Source of the DNA: Ditylenchus dipsaci
Lineage: Eukaryota > Nematoda > Chromadorea > Rhabditida > Anguinidae
NCBI GenBank assembly: GCA_004194705.1
Contig: SADC01000148.1
Span: 1-64,000 of the forward strand
Length of the DNA stretch: 64,000 bases
Direction: 5' to 3'
In this document: positions 53,125-64,000 of the stretch, piece after piece
How the letters are laid out: each line of letters opens with the position of its first letter
How positions within the stretch are numbered: position 1 is the first letter of the stretch
Program-made: the position numbers and the translations under genes
Notes under the pieces: model-generated
What the model saw: only the letters and a program-made list of their open reading frames with translations
Database searches by the model: none
What the model was told of the DNA's origin: nothing

Positions 53125-55741
53125 GGCTCTATATGCATTCGCATCTCTGGAAAAAAAAGATGCCTTGGTCCCCCCCCTGTTGATTTTTTCGAAATTTTTT
53201 TTATCCCAAAAGTCTCAAAAAGTATTTATAAGCACCTTTAGATCATTTTCACGAAAAAAAAATTTTTCTGAAAAATTTTTCAAAAAATTTTTTGCCTTGG
53301 TCCCCCAAGCTGATTTTTTCCGCAACTTTTTTTAAATAGCAGTGGGTTTTGAACATGTTTTTGTTAACTGGGCCTACCGCATAAAAAAGCTTAGGTATGC
53401 GTATACATTCTCATGCATCCAGAGTCACTTTCGAGCGATTTGCGTCTAAGGTATGTTTTTCTTTCTTTTTTTGATCAAGAGCCTTGCTCGGAATTATGTC
53501 TAAGGTAAGTGAGTGACTCTGGATGCATGAAAATATGGCAACCAGACAAAACAACAACGAAAATATTTTGTCGCGCGACAAAATATTTAAAAAAAACATT
53601 TGTCGCGCGACAAAATAATTTTTTTGTCATATTGTCGTGCGACAATGCAACAAATTTGGGTTTTTGTCGCACGACATTGCAACAAATTTTGCTCTTTGTC
53701 GTGCGACATTGCAACAAATTTTGCTCTTTGTCGTGCGACATTGCAACAAATTTTGCTCTTTGTCGGACGACATTGCAACAAATTTTGCTCTTTGTCGTGC
53801 GACATTGCAACAAATTTTGCTCTTTGTCGGACGACATTGCAACAAATTTGCTCTTTGTCGGGCGACATTGCAACAAATTTTGCTCTTTGTCGTGCGACAA
53901 TGCAACAAATTTTGCTCTCTGTCGGGCGACATTGCAACAAATTTTGCTCTTTGTCGGGCGACATTGCAACAAATTTTACTCTTTGTTGACTATGAAAAAA
54001 GCTTTTGATTCCATACTTATATTTTATCATATTTCCGAGTACGTCGTACAATCAAATACAGTCAAACCTCGGTTATGCGCACCCCAGTTATACGGCACCC
54101 TCGGTTATACGACATCCTTGATAGACTGTATTTGGCTAAAGTTAGCTTATTCTTAGACAATTGACACCCCCGTTACACGCTTAGCTAAGGCTGGTCTCCT
54201 GAGTGGCGTATAAAAAATATTCCCAGAATAAACTTTATCGTAAACTTAACACTAACAACAACACAGTAACATAGAGCATTGGAGTCTATTGAGTTACAAC
54301 TTCGTCATTTTCATCTTCTTGAATTTCGTCCACATCTGGGTCGTTTCCCTTCGCATACCAAAGCGCATCTTGAATTGACTGAAGATGTCCAAGCAAAGCT
54401 CCATCAGATGGAAAGGCAGCAGCTGACTTTTCCCTCCACTCTGAAACCAAGGCATGGATTCTTTCTTCAGATTCCCTCTGCATAGGACGTATATTTCGGA
54501 ATTCTTCCTCAGGTTTTAACTGGTGTCTGATGATAGTTTTGAAAATAAGTTTAGCAAAGAAACAAAAAAAACCTTACCGTAAAATCGCATGACGAACAGA
54601 TTCTTCCTCATCCATTTGGTGGCGAATCACTTTACTTCGATCAGGCTTTCCACCGCCCGGAAAGTGCGCATTGTACTCCTTGTTCCAGCTTTCCACGGCG
54701 TTGTTCGTAACTGGCCACTGGCGCAATAAGTGTTCGCTGACATTCCAAAGCTCGATGTCGTATAGAGAAGGGCGCACATCATCAATGGTGCCACGATAAA
54801 GAAATGTCTGTCGCACGTACTTGAGAAAGGCTATAACAAGGATTCAAAAGGATTGGCTATGAAATCTGTAAATTACCATCAACTTTCGATTGTTCCCTAG
54901 CATCGACTACGCCACATTCCATCAGCCTTTCATGCTCCTTCACCAAAGCATCATATCCAATGAGAACATCTGAGACAGGGAGATACGCTAGCTTAGAGAA
55001 AAGGATTATCCATCGCTTGAGCTCACTGACTGCATAGTACTTTGCCAGGCCATGAGATCTTGCTTGCGCTTTCCACGTCGATTGGCAGCTTTCTGACGAG
55101 TGCAGTGGAAAAACGACACCTTCTCGCTTTCTGCTATCCTGAAGTGAAGTTTTTAAGATAAGCGACAAGAAACATAGCTATTACCGCATTGTGTGTGTAA
55201 GAAAAACCATTGGCCCAAATTACACGCTTTCCAGATCGTCCTGTGCCCTCCTTTTCGATTGATTCAGCCTCCAAGTATTCGAGATCGTAGTCATCTTCGC
55301 TATCGCTGCTTGACATTTTCGCTTCCTAAATTATTTCATAGTCAACAAAGAGTGAAATTTGTTGCAATGTCGCCCGACAAAGAGCAAAATTTGTTGCATT
55401 GTCGCGCGACAAAGAGCAAAATTTGTTGCAATGTCGTGCGACGAAAAACTTTTTTTGTTATTTTGTCGCACGACGAAAAGCATACGACAATGCAACATTT
55501 TTGTTGCATTGTCGCGCGACAAAATAGTTTCGTTGTTGCTTTGTCTGGTTGCCGAAAATATATACGCATACCACAGCTTTTTTATGCGGAAAAAATTTTT
55601 TTTTCGTGAAAATGATCTAAAAGTGCTTATAAATACTTTTTGAAACTTTTAGAAAAAAAAAATTTTCGAAAAAAATCAACAGGGGGACCAAGGCATCTTT
55701 TTTTTCCAGAGATGCGAATGCATATAGAGCCAAAAATTGTA
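53125..55741. mobile_element. Palindromic element, third layer of the nest
   Basis: The left arm ggctctatatgcattcgcatctctgg..aagatgccttggtcccc and the right arm (its complement at 55590-55741) frame a core that contains part of the GC-rich hairpin family (tctaaggtaagtgagtgactctggatgcat). The MULE relative is inserted in that core. No target duplication was resolved. Confidence 0.7.
53537..55553 (-). mobile_element. MULE-type transposon with tandem-phrase terminal repeats, innermost layer
   Basis: GGCAACCAGACAAAACAACAACG and its complement bound 2017 bases. GAAAATAT is duplicated at 53529-53536 and 55554-55561. The left end has about eleven tandem units of about 32 bases (attgcaacaaattttgctctttgtcgtgcgac); the right end has three inverted ones. 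Minus-strand frames between 55316 and 54286 encode a FLYWCH-like N-terminus (KRVIWANGFSYTHN, Cys), the helical region that normally follows the DDE domain (LPVSDVLIGYDALVKEHERL), and the MULE tail LWNVSEHLLRQWPVTNNAVESWNKEY. The DDE catalytic domain between them is absent, so it is non-autonomous. A Tigger-like fragment lies at 54059-54128. Confidence 0.88.
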
Positions 55742-56629
55742 TTTTTATAAACAGTATGTTTTTCTACAATGATAGTATAACTCATTTTTTATTATTTATA
55801 TCGATTAGCAGCATGTCGTTTTCATTTCCGCTATTAATTCTTCATGGTGAGTGAATATTGAAATATTTTCCCTATGCTGAGAAATAAGTCCATCTGAGGG
55901 GCAGTTATTAGAGAGTGGAGAGTTCATAAACGGAATACGTTAATTCATAATTGTTTTGTAAAAAAAAGTTAAGTAAATTAATTTTTTATATATATAGTTT
56001 TTAAATAATAGCACATAATACGCCTCGATTTAAGCTCTTTTATTATTTGACTCAGAATGAGTACGCGTTCATCCTGAGTCAGATTTTTGCACCGTCTATG
56101 ACTGTGCTTTAATAACTGTAGAATTTCTCGTATAATATACGATAAATTCTACAGTTAACGATGGTGCAAAATCTGACTCAAGATGAACACGTGCTCATCT
56201 TGAGTCAGATTTCGTATCATGGAAATTTTTGACTAAAATTATTTTTAAAAGGGCAAAAGTCAGAAATAAAAAAATAGCTCATTTTGAGTCGTGTTATAAG
56301 ATACCCTGGTTATGTTTAAAAAATAGTAATAAACTAATAGGCTATAGGTGAAAACACCCCTTAAATTAATTAAACAGCGCCGGAGCCATAGCCGTTTAAA
56401 AAACAGCGCCGGGGCCAGCGCTGGGACGAATTTTTTTTTAGCGCCGGCGCAGACCAAAATTTTTCATTGGCCTAGCGCCGACGCCGAGCGCGGCCCGGCA
56501 CTGTTTTTTTTCCGGGGAGCGCCGGCGCCGGAACAACACTGGATACAACGCTTATAAAAAGAGTCATGAGAAAAAGAAATTGTTGGTCCCCGCCTTATTT
56601 GCAGTGTAACGCGCTGGTATGCCCCTTAA

Positions 56630-57180
56630 AATTAGGAGAAAATAGGATGTTTTGTATCCTATTTGCTCTTATAACATCCTACTAGGATCCACGTCTTAAA
56701 ATATCGATGTAGTGAACTTTTGACAAAAAAAAGAGAATTTCGGTGATCCTGCAGTGCTCCGTCTAACCGATGCCTTGTACGACTTCTTCTAGGAAGAGCG
56801 CCGTAAGAAACAGAAGCAGCCGAAAATTACCAGTCATTTCTCGTCGAACTGTTGATATTTGTATGTTGAAGTGGTGTATAATGTTCATACTTGAATGAAG
56901 TGCTTTTGCGAATAAAGTGCTTGAATAAAGTGCCTCTTCCGTGAAGAAAACCTAAAAAATTAAACAACAAGCAGACATAACAACGAATACAGAATACAAA
57001 ATTAACACATTCTACTTTAGAAATGATCCTAATTGGGATACTCCATTTAAAGGATCCTAGTTAGGATGTTTTGTATTCAAGGATCCTAATTAGGATATTT
57101 TAGGATGTGGATCCTAGCAGGATATTTTAGGAGCAAATAGAATACAAAACATCCTATTTTATCCCGATTAGGATCAAATT
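56630..57180. other. No gene; ggatcctaattaggat repeat near 57000-57170
   Basis: A drifting phrase of (a)ggatcctaattaggatgttttgtat is repeated in both orientations from about 56640 to 57170, suggesting another phrase-type end or fold-back. No coding support. Confidence 0.4.
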
Positions 57181-57182
57181 CG

Positions 57183-59465
57183 GCTGTACACCGAAATATA
57201 CGCGGCAATTTGGTACTTGGTGGTTTTGGTAAGAAACTTTTTTGGTAAGGAATTTTTTGGTAACGGCTTAAAACACAAAAATTTGGGTGCATAGACGTTT
57301 CCAGAATTTCAAAATTTTTCTCAAGCAACACGGAGGACCAAGACAGCTTTTTGGTTTTTTGAAAATTTTTAGATTGTCTCCGAACAACCTCAAACCATCC
57401 TCAACCCTTTCCAAACCACCCCAAATACCCTCAAACCGCCTTAAATAGCCCAACAACAATCTCAAACCCTAAAAATAAAAAATTTTTGCAAATAAAAAGG
57501 CCCATTTTTCTAACTTAAAATTGTGTAAGGAATCGGGTTTGTTAGGACCTAAATTGCAAATTTACCTACCCCAACCGCAATACCTGGAGTGGGTACCACC
57601 TGGCCAGGTGGATATCCAGGTAGATGGCCTGAAAATCAAAAAATTTTAAAAATTGAAAACAGCCCATTTTTTCAAATATAAAATCGTCTGAAATGTTTAG
57701 TTTCCAAGGACTAAAATTGCAATTTTACCCACGCAAAGTCCAAATCCCGAGGTGAGTACCACCTGGTCAGGTGGATGTTCTCCTGGATGGCCTAAAATAA
57801 AAATTTCTTGAAATAAGAAATAAGCCATTTTTAACTTTAATCGTGTAGGAAACTAGATTGGTTAGTACTAAATAAAAAGATTTTCCCTATGCGCAGTAAA
57901 AGACCTTGGGTGTATATTCCTCGGCTGCGTGGATACTTTTCACCTGCCTGCTCGAAATAAAAAAATTAAAATTAATAAAAAATAAATAAAATCACAAACA
58001 AACAACTTTTCGTGGGCTAAAATTGCGCGGAGAAACCGGTTTATAAAGACCGAAATTGCGATTTTCCAAATCTGGACCGCATAACATGGGGTGTATACCA
58101 CCTGGTCAGGTGGGTGGATATCCACCTGGATGACCAAAAAGAACACAAGTTCGTCAAATCGAAAAATAAACCCTTTTATCGTAGGAAAACTTGTGCGGGA
58201 AAATTTTGTTTGACAGGACCGAAATTTCAATTTACGCACCCAAATCTCAAAACCTGGGTAAGTACCACCTGGCCCGGTGGATATGCGCTGAAAATTATTA
58301 TTTTAATAATCGAAAACTATTAAGTTTTTCTAATGTAAAATCGTGTGGACAATTCGATTAGATTAGATCAAAATTGTAATTTCAGATAAATTTTTTTAGG
58401 ATATCCAGGCGAATCCACTTATTTGAAGGATAGCAACCCAAGGTTTCGGCCTCCAGATGCAATTTGGTCCTAGCAAATCTAATTATCCACAACATTTTAA
58501 GTCAGAAAAACGGATTAATTTTTTTTTAAATATATTTTTTATTTTTCAGGTTTGGGTTTGGTTTGGGAGTATTTAGGGCGGTTTGAGGGTATTTGGGGTG
58601 GTTTGGGAAAGTTTGGGTGTTTCGGAGGCTGTCTAAAAATTTTCGAAGAACGCTTAAAAACTCGTCCCCTAAAAATGAAAAATTCCAAATTTTGACCCTA
58701 GTAGCGAATACCCCCCCCCCAACAATTTTTTTTTCAAAATCAGGTTCTAACCATTTCTAAGTAATTCTTATGCGCTGAAAACGATAAAAAGGTGTTTTCG
58801 GCCATTTTCTGAACTAAAAAGTTGATTTTTGGAAAAAAAATTTTTGACCAAAATTTGACTTTTTGCCTTGGGGACCAAGGTATATACCTCGTTTTGTCAC
58901 TGAAGCTAGTCAAAAAGAGTCTCCATTTGGCTTTTATGATCAAGAGTCCTGCTCGGAATTATGTCTAAGGTAGTGAGTGCGCGCATCTCTAACCAACCAA
59001 GCCCCTGCGCCCCCGAAGGGGGCTTGGGTTGAGATGCGCACACCCACATACCTTAGACACAAATCACTCGAAAGTGACTCTGGATGCATGAAAAAAAACA
59101 TGCATACCAGAGTTTCTTTATGCGGTAGGCCCCAGCTAACAAAACTATGTTCAAATCTCATCTTTTTAAGACTCTAGGTACCATTTTCAGGTGGTTTACC
59201 TTGGTCCCCCGAGGCAAAAAGTCAAATTTTGGTCAAAAATTTTTTTTTCCAAAAATCAACTTTTTAGGTCAGAAAATGCCCAAAACACCTTTGTTATCGT
59301 TTTCAGCGCATAAGAATTACTTAGAAATTTCCAAATTTTTTGTGAACTTATGCTGTTACCAAAAAATTTCTAACCGAAATAACAGCGCACCAAACAATTT
59401 CTTACCAAAAGTTTTGGTCCAAAACGACCGCGTACCAAATTGGCACGTATATTTCGGTCTACAGC
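57183..59465. mobile_element. 2.3 kb element with inverted ends and internal tandem repeats
   Basis: CGGCTGTACACCGAAATATACG..GCAATTTGGTAC on the left and its complement at about 59430-59465 are inverted repeats, with the phrase ggtaagaaactttttggt mirrored just inside. The interior holds five or six diverged units of about 145 bases (57500-58480), each with a gggtaccacctgg.caggtggatatcc block, and a GC-rich hairpin with flanks (58890-59160). No transposase is visible. Confidence 0.6.
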
Positions 59466-59621
59466 CTCAAATTCTCATGCCTGGCCACAATAGTCTACAC
59501 TAGACGCCTTTGACGTAGACGTCTACGTCAAATTTTAATCCAATACAATTTTTGTCTTAACAGGAAACTATACTTAAAGTACAACCGAATTTTGTGTTTC
59601 AGTCTAAAACTTTTTAGCTTA

Positions 59622-60110
59622 CACGGGAAAGGCACGACCACCCGTGCGCTATCAAAAAACCTTATATACCAAAAGATAGCCCTAACTGAGCTTGTTATCA
59701 AGCTTGTTTGTTGTGGACAAGCATTGCCATTGATTATTTGTTAATCGCCAATAAAAAAATGCGTCAAAAATTAAATTGATTGTGAGATTGAGTTTTGTTG
59801 ATAGTTGTCCAAAATTATTTGAATCAGCGAAAAAAATATGAAAAAAAGGAATGATTCGAGTAGGAGTCGAACCTGCGACATGAAAAAGAGCGTTCGCAAC
59901 GATCCACTGCGCCATACTGACATGTTTATTACTGCCATTTATTGTTGGTATATTCCAGCTGATCAATTTTACAACTTTAAAAGTGGAATATCTCGGCCTA
60001 GACTGCTCCATAGGAAATTTGATTGCAAGATGATAACAAGCTCAGATAGGGCTATCTTTTGGTATATAAGGTTTTTTGATAGCGCACGGGGTGGTCGTGC
60101 CTTTCCCGTG
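59622..60110. mobile_element. Palindromic-ended element with 8 bp TSD and a tRNA-like core
   Basis: The ends CACGGGAAAGGCACGACCAC and its near complement frame 489 bases. TTAGCTTA is duplicated at 59614-59621 and 60111-60118. The arms extend about 75 bases each (gatagcgcac, aaccttatatacc, gatagcccta). On the minus strand at about 59924-59853 the core has A-box TGGCGCAGTGGAT and B-box GGTTCGACTCC. The acceptor and anticodon stems are poor, so this is tRNA-derived, not a tRNA gene. Confidence 0.85.
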
Positions 60111-60205
60111 TTAGCTTAGAATTAAGCTTGGATGATTGACAATGTCTGCCAAATACCCACTTGATTATTGTATAAGTAATCAGATGCGGATGTTGGGGTG
60201 TAATA

Positions 60206-60913
60206 CAGGGTGCGGCAATTTTTCTCTGCGTCTTTATTTTGCCTATAACTTTTTGCATTTGCGGTATTCAAACAAGATCTTTTTTAATCAAAAGCTGACA
60301 CTCTAGGCAATCGAATGACACCAAATTTGTGAATTTTTATCGTTGTTATCATTGTTCAAAACATGTTTGATTGCGAAGTTTATTTTTCTTCGTTTAGCCA
60401 TGGTGTACTCCGCTCAAGAGAAGCTGTTAAGGCTGTTCGAAATTAGTTGGACGAGAACTTCACTCTTCGTTGGATGGGCTGAGGAACTCCTGCTTCTCCT
60501 GCTCCGTTTGCCTGGCTGCCGTATTAACCTGATTTGACACCTTGCGACTTGGATCAAGAGCCAAGTCTACACAACTCCGATCGCCGACATGAATGAGCTC
60601 CGAACGAGAATTGAACGTGCCTTTGTAAGCCTCCCGCAACAGATGATCAACAGAGCAATCGAAGCCTATGAAAAACGCCTGGAATACTGCCTTCAAGTTT
60701 ATGGAAAAAGTACTGAGCAAGAATATGAATGAAAATCGTTGTTATTTTGTCTCTTGACGATGCGTGTGTTCAAATAAAAAAATTTCTGCAAGTTTGGTGT
60801 CATTCGATTGTCTAGAGTGTCAGCTTTCGATTAAAAAAAGATCTCGTTTGAATACCGCAAATGCAAAAAGTTATGGGCAAAATAAAGATGCAGAGAAAAA
60901 TTGCTGCACCCTG
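60206..60913 (+). mobile_element. mariner/Tc1-type deletion derivative, TA TSD
   Basis: Inverted repeats of over 100 bases (CAGGGTGCGGCAATTTTTCTC at the end) bound 708 bases, with TA on both sides. An ATG at 60400 opens MVYSAQEKLLRLFE. Further on, one frame reads PDLTPCD, the conserved block around the third catalytic acid. Bases 60541-60732 give WIKSQVYTTPIADMNEL, then a tail ending YEKRLEYCLQVYG before TGA. The N-terminal DNA-binding half and the first two catalytic acids are deleted. Confidence 0.85.
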
Positions 60914-61074
60914 TAGTTGTATGCTAGGGTTTACTTACATTATGTTCAGTGCACTTTGAAGTTTTTTAGATAGAGATTGGTCGTTGTCCTCCATTTAGTT
61001 TACTAAACCTTCTCCAAACGGTTCGCTCACCCACTACCTTGTTTTGATGGTCAATAATGGTGCGCGGTCGATTC

Positions 61075-61490
61075 ATCGACGGTCAATTGGTCCACAGGTC
61101 AATTAATCCACAAAATCATTACTACTTCCAAATGTTGAACAAACTATATTATTCAACCCAAAATCGTCTACTGAAAACGTTTTGATAAGATCGAAATTGG
61201 GGCGGACTACCTCAGTTTCTCAGGTGTCGATAAGTTCAAAATAGGTTTTGTACTTCACAACCTGGTCTGATTTGTGATAAATATAACATGATTTGTATGC
61301 TCGTTCAGAAAAATTTCTAAAATATGGAGTCCACCACCTTAGAGTGGGTATCTACCCTAATTGAATATTGAGATTCTTAATAGTCAAAACAGTTTTTGGT
61401 CTTATCAAATTGTTTCAGCACACGATGTGAGTTGAATAGTATATTTGTTTATCTTTTGTAAGTGATAATATTTTGTGGACCAATTGACAT
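61075..61490. mobile_element. Phrase-ended element, GGTCAATTGGTCCACA
   Basis: The left end has two drifting copies of ggtcaattggtccaca; the right end has its complement (tgtggaccaattgaca). A minisatellite of about 18 bases (acctgggtactacc) follows at 61490-61640. The end phrase resembles that of 42006-42915 (ggtcatttggtcccc), suggesting related elements. Confidence 0.5.
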
Positions 61491-61660
61491 CCGGGTACCA
61501 CCACCTAAGTACTGCTATATGGGTACCACCTGTTGAGTACCTCCACTAGTTTTGATTAACCACTACCTGGGTAGTACTACCTGGGTACTTCCACCTGGGT
61601 ACTACTACGTGAGTTGTACTACATGAGTAGGAATACCTAAGAGCGATGCATGTCCTTTAA

Positions 61661-62966
61661 CACTGGAACGGCGGTGCGTGCTAAACTATGCGTCTTGTGC
61701 AGAATTTCACGCTGAACACGATGATGTAAAATATTTGCGGAAAGAGGAGGGATTGGAACGGGTAAAACAGCTTCCGAAAGTAGGTGATTTTCACCTATTC
61801 CCAACCAGCTAGAATTCGAGCAAAATAAGGGTGTTACTCGCTCAAATAAATGCGCCACCTAGGTGTGTGACATCTCAAAATACAGGGCGTGCTCAGGGCT
61901 ATCTATTATGCATGAACTTGTTTCTGAGTGCCTACAATTTCACAGAGAATTTTCGATTTTTCCTCACAAAGACAATTTTCAGAAATCCAAAATTTTGGCA
62001 CTAAAATGGTCATAACTTTGGGTAGAGATCGCATTCAGATAAATTATCACATCAAAAAGAAAGACTGGAATCTGACGGTTCTTTCAGTTTCGAATACACC
62101 AACAGCTTCTTATGAAATCTTGACAGAATTGGCAAAAGCAATGTCTAAGTCGTAATACAAGTTTCCCATAACTTCGTGATCGCCAAGAAAACCATCCATT
62201 CTGACACTGGATTCGTGTTATGGGTAGTCGATTTGCTTATGAAACCACCTTTAAAATAATAAAATCACTGTCAAATTTTAAATTCCGCTCAAGACAATAA
62301 CTATCCAAATTTGAAAATCAAATATTTTTTGTCTTGAGCGGAATTCAAAATTTGACAGTGATTTTATTATTTTAAAGGTGGTTTCATAAGCAAATCGACT
62401 ACCCATAACACGAATCCAGTGTCAGAATGGATGGTTTTCTTGGCGATCACGAAGTTATGGGAAACTTGTATTACGACTTAGACATTGCTTTTGCCAATTT
62501 TGTCAAGATTTCATAAGAAGCTGTTGGTGTATTCGAAACTGAAAGAACCGTCAGATTCCAGTCTTTCTTTTTGATGTGATAATTTATCTGAATGCGATCT
62601 CTACCCAAAGTTATGACCATTTTAGTGCCAAAATTTTGGATTTCTGAAAATTGTCTTTGTGAGGAAAAATCGAAAATTCTCTGTGAAATTGTAGGCACTC
62701 AGAAACAAGTTCATGCATAATAGATAGCCCTGAGCACGCCCTGTATTTTGAGATGTCACACACCTAGGTGGCGCATTTATTTGAGCGAGTAACACCCTTA
62801 TTTTGCTCGAATTCTAGCTGGTTGGGAATAGGTGAAAATCACCTACTTTCGGAAGCTGTTTTACCCGTTCCAATCCCTCTTCTTTCCGCAAATATTTTAC
62901 ATCATCGTGTTCAGCGTGAAATTCTGCACAAGAAGCATAGTTAGCACGCACCGCCGTTCCAGTGTT
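61661..62966. mobile_element. 1.3 kb near-perfect palindrome flanked by TTAA
   Basis: CACTGGAACGGCGGTGCGTGC and its complement end the element, with TTAA at 61657-61660 and 62967-62970. The two arms of about 620 bases are almost identical. As a result the same 75-residue frame (start MPTISQRIFDF, end AKAMSKS) occurs at 61928-62155 (+) and 62471-62698 (-) with a single residue change. The frame matches no family I know and is probably a by-product of the palindrome. Confidence 0.88.
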
Positions 62967-62974
62967 AAAGCGGT

Positions 62975-64000
62975 ACCGGACAATATTTCGCCGACAATTA
63001 TTTCGCCGACATTATTTCGCCGACAATATTTCGTCGCGACAAAATTTCGCCGACATTATTTCGCGCGACATTATTTCGCGGACCATTATTTCGCCGCGAC
63101 AAAATTTCGCCGATATTCTAAGTGTCGTTTTTTTCTAATTCGCGCTATTTTTCTGGCTGATTTTTACGGCGCGAATCTTTTCAACTATCTGCATGAAGAG
63201 TAATTATTCGACCGCTATGACTCAGATGCGCAGTTTTCTCACGTGGTACCTTTGCTTCAGCTATATTTTCTAATTTGGAAAATTTTAGTGGCGAAAAATC
63301 GTAGCGTTGGCATGTATTCCAATCAGAAATCTTGACACATTGATTGTTTTGAAATAAATAAGGATAAAGTTTAGGGTCTATGAAATGTTTTTAGCTGGTC
63401 CAAAGAGGAATTATCGGTGTCTGCAACGAAATGGCCCTTGGTAGTAATCCTCCATAGAAGAGAAGGAAGTACCTCCTTGCTGACGAACGAATAAAACGAC
63501 TGGTGACACAAGCCGTGAACAATTGGGAGAACATCGTTCCTTTTGAATATCTCGGTGCGATCGCTTCCAACTTCAGAATGGCTCAAGCTGCTTACCGTAT
63601 TTATTCTAATAGAACACCAGTCTCTAATAGAGCACCACCCCTTAAGGCCAAAACTAGGGTGGTAAACCATGTTTTATATCATTTTTAACACAAGGTCACA
63701 AAATTTTTGGAAGCTGAAAAATATAAAACCATGGTTTCTATTACAATAAATATGGTACATTAAAGCCTGCGAGCCAGAATTTTCTGATGAAGAAATTTCG
63801 GATCCGGATGGAGAATAATAGGAATGTTTAATTCTTTGTTGTTATTTGCTCCTCTGATTTGTTTTTATATGACTCGAGTCAATAAAACCTTGCGTTGGAT
63901 TCACTTGAAAATGTCTGGCATGTAATCAATGAAATTAGTAAAAATAAATAATGGCGGCGAAATTTTGTCGCGGCGAAATAATGTCGCGCGAAATAATTTT
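62975..64000. mobile_element. Phrase-terminal-repeat element, attatttcgccgacaa, right end reaching the window edge
   Basis: Bases 62982-63115 repeat attatttcgccgacaa or its variant aaaatttcgccg about nine times. Bases 63950-64000 carry the complement (ggcgaaattttgtcgcggcgaaataatgtcgcg) and run off the window. A MITE (63593-63757) lies inside. Bases 63120-63590 show no recognisable gene. Confidence 0.65.
63593..63757. mobile_element. MITE, TACCGTATTTATTCT family
   Basis: The ends are taccgtatttattctaatagaa and ttctattacaataaatatggta. The interior repeats tctaatagagcacc. It is non-coding. Confidence 0.65.

Larger units (their letters stand above)
52993..56541. mobile_element. hAT-type element, second layer of the nest, 8 bp TSD
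   Basis: The ends are CAGTGTTGTTCCAGCGCCG and CGGCGCCGGAACAACACTG. The octamer GATACAAC is exactly duplicated at 52985-52992 and 56542-56549. Subterminal regions repeat gcgccggcgc on both sides. A 160 bp palindrome with ctgactcaagatgaacacg arms lies at about 56048-56215. No hAT transposase is left. Confidence 0.9.
52835..56626. mobile_element. Outermost MITE of a four-layer nest
   Basis: AGGGACATACCAGCGCGTTACAC.GCAAAT.AAGGCGGGGAC at the left and its near complement at 56590-56626 are terminal inverted repeats. Without the inserted hAT (52993-56541 plus one target copy) the element would be only about 240 bases. It is non-coding. Confidence 0.7.

Noticed and set aside
53640..53990. Regular 32 bp repeats that resemble a CRISPR array
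   Set aside because: There are no variable spacers: the whole unit repeats, the complement occurs at the other end of a transposon, and the genome is eukaryotic.
59853..59930. tRNA gene
   Set aside because: Boxes A and B are good, but the acceptor and anticodon stems do not pair and the sequence is the core of a mobile element.
61928..62698. A 75-residue protein present twice
   Set aside because: The duplication is explained by the palindrome. There is no family match by eye, no promoter and no splice context, so it is not called a gene.

Overview
The window is nuclear DNA of an invertebrate-type metazoan. Genes are split into short exons by GT-AG introns. It carries ALG1 and HIRIP3-type genes and a KDM7/PHF8-type JmjC gene. 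The rest is AT-rich DNA packed with class II transposons, mostly short palindromic non-autonomous ones. The species cannot be named from the sequence. There are no bacterial operons, CRISPR arrays or viral genomes.

Genes, left to right. Bases 1-9350 are almost entirely transposon debris. At 9369-12205 (+) lies a TATA-box gene for a small membrane protein, broken by frame changes. At 14026-19098 (+) an intact eight-exon gene encodes a 389-residue protein with a signal peptide, a dibasic site, a membrane segment and a charged tail. The first gene may be its diverged tandem paralogue. At 20632-24498 (+) is a HIRIP3-like histone chaperone gene. At 26140-30928 (-) is ALG1, the first mannosyltransferase of N-glycan assembly. 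From 49479 down to 32606 (-) runs a KDM7-like JmjC demethylase gene: JmjC exons at 43509-47775, and phase-compatible exons at 32606-40605 for a long low-complexity C-terminus that may belong to the same gene. Its 5' end, including any PHD finger, was not found. The genes are unrelated housekeeping and chromatin loci and do not form a pathway.

Mobile DNA. For many elements, ends and target-site duplications (TSDs) can be read directly: hAT (16965-17623, 8018-8409, 48325-49129, 52993-56541), a MULE relative (53537-55553), pogo/Tigger-like elements with TA TSDs (5691-7034, 35186-37157 and many MITEs), Merlin/ISXO2-like remnants (35760-36840, 44512-45259), a mariner/Tc1 deletion derivative (60206-60913), TTAA-flanked palindromes (five intact, one nearly so), and unclassified palindromes with 8-10 bp TSDs. 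Nesting is common; at 52835-56626 four elements sit one inside another.

Themes worth following: (i) elements whose terminal repeats are tandem arrays of a short sequence phrase, one tied to MULE coding sequence; (ii) the membrane-protein pair; (iii) the unusual C-terminus of the KDM7-like gene; (iv) single-base frame breaks in several conserved genes, more like assembly indels than decay.
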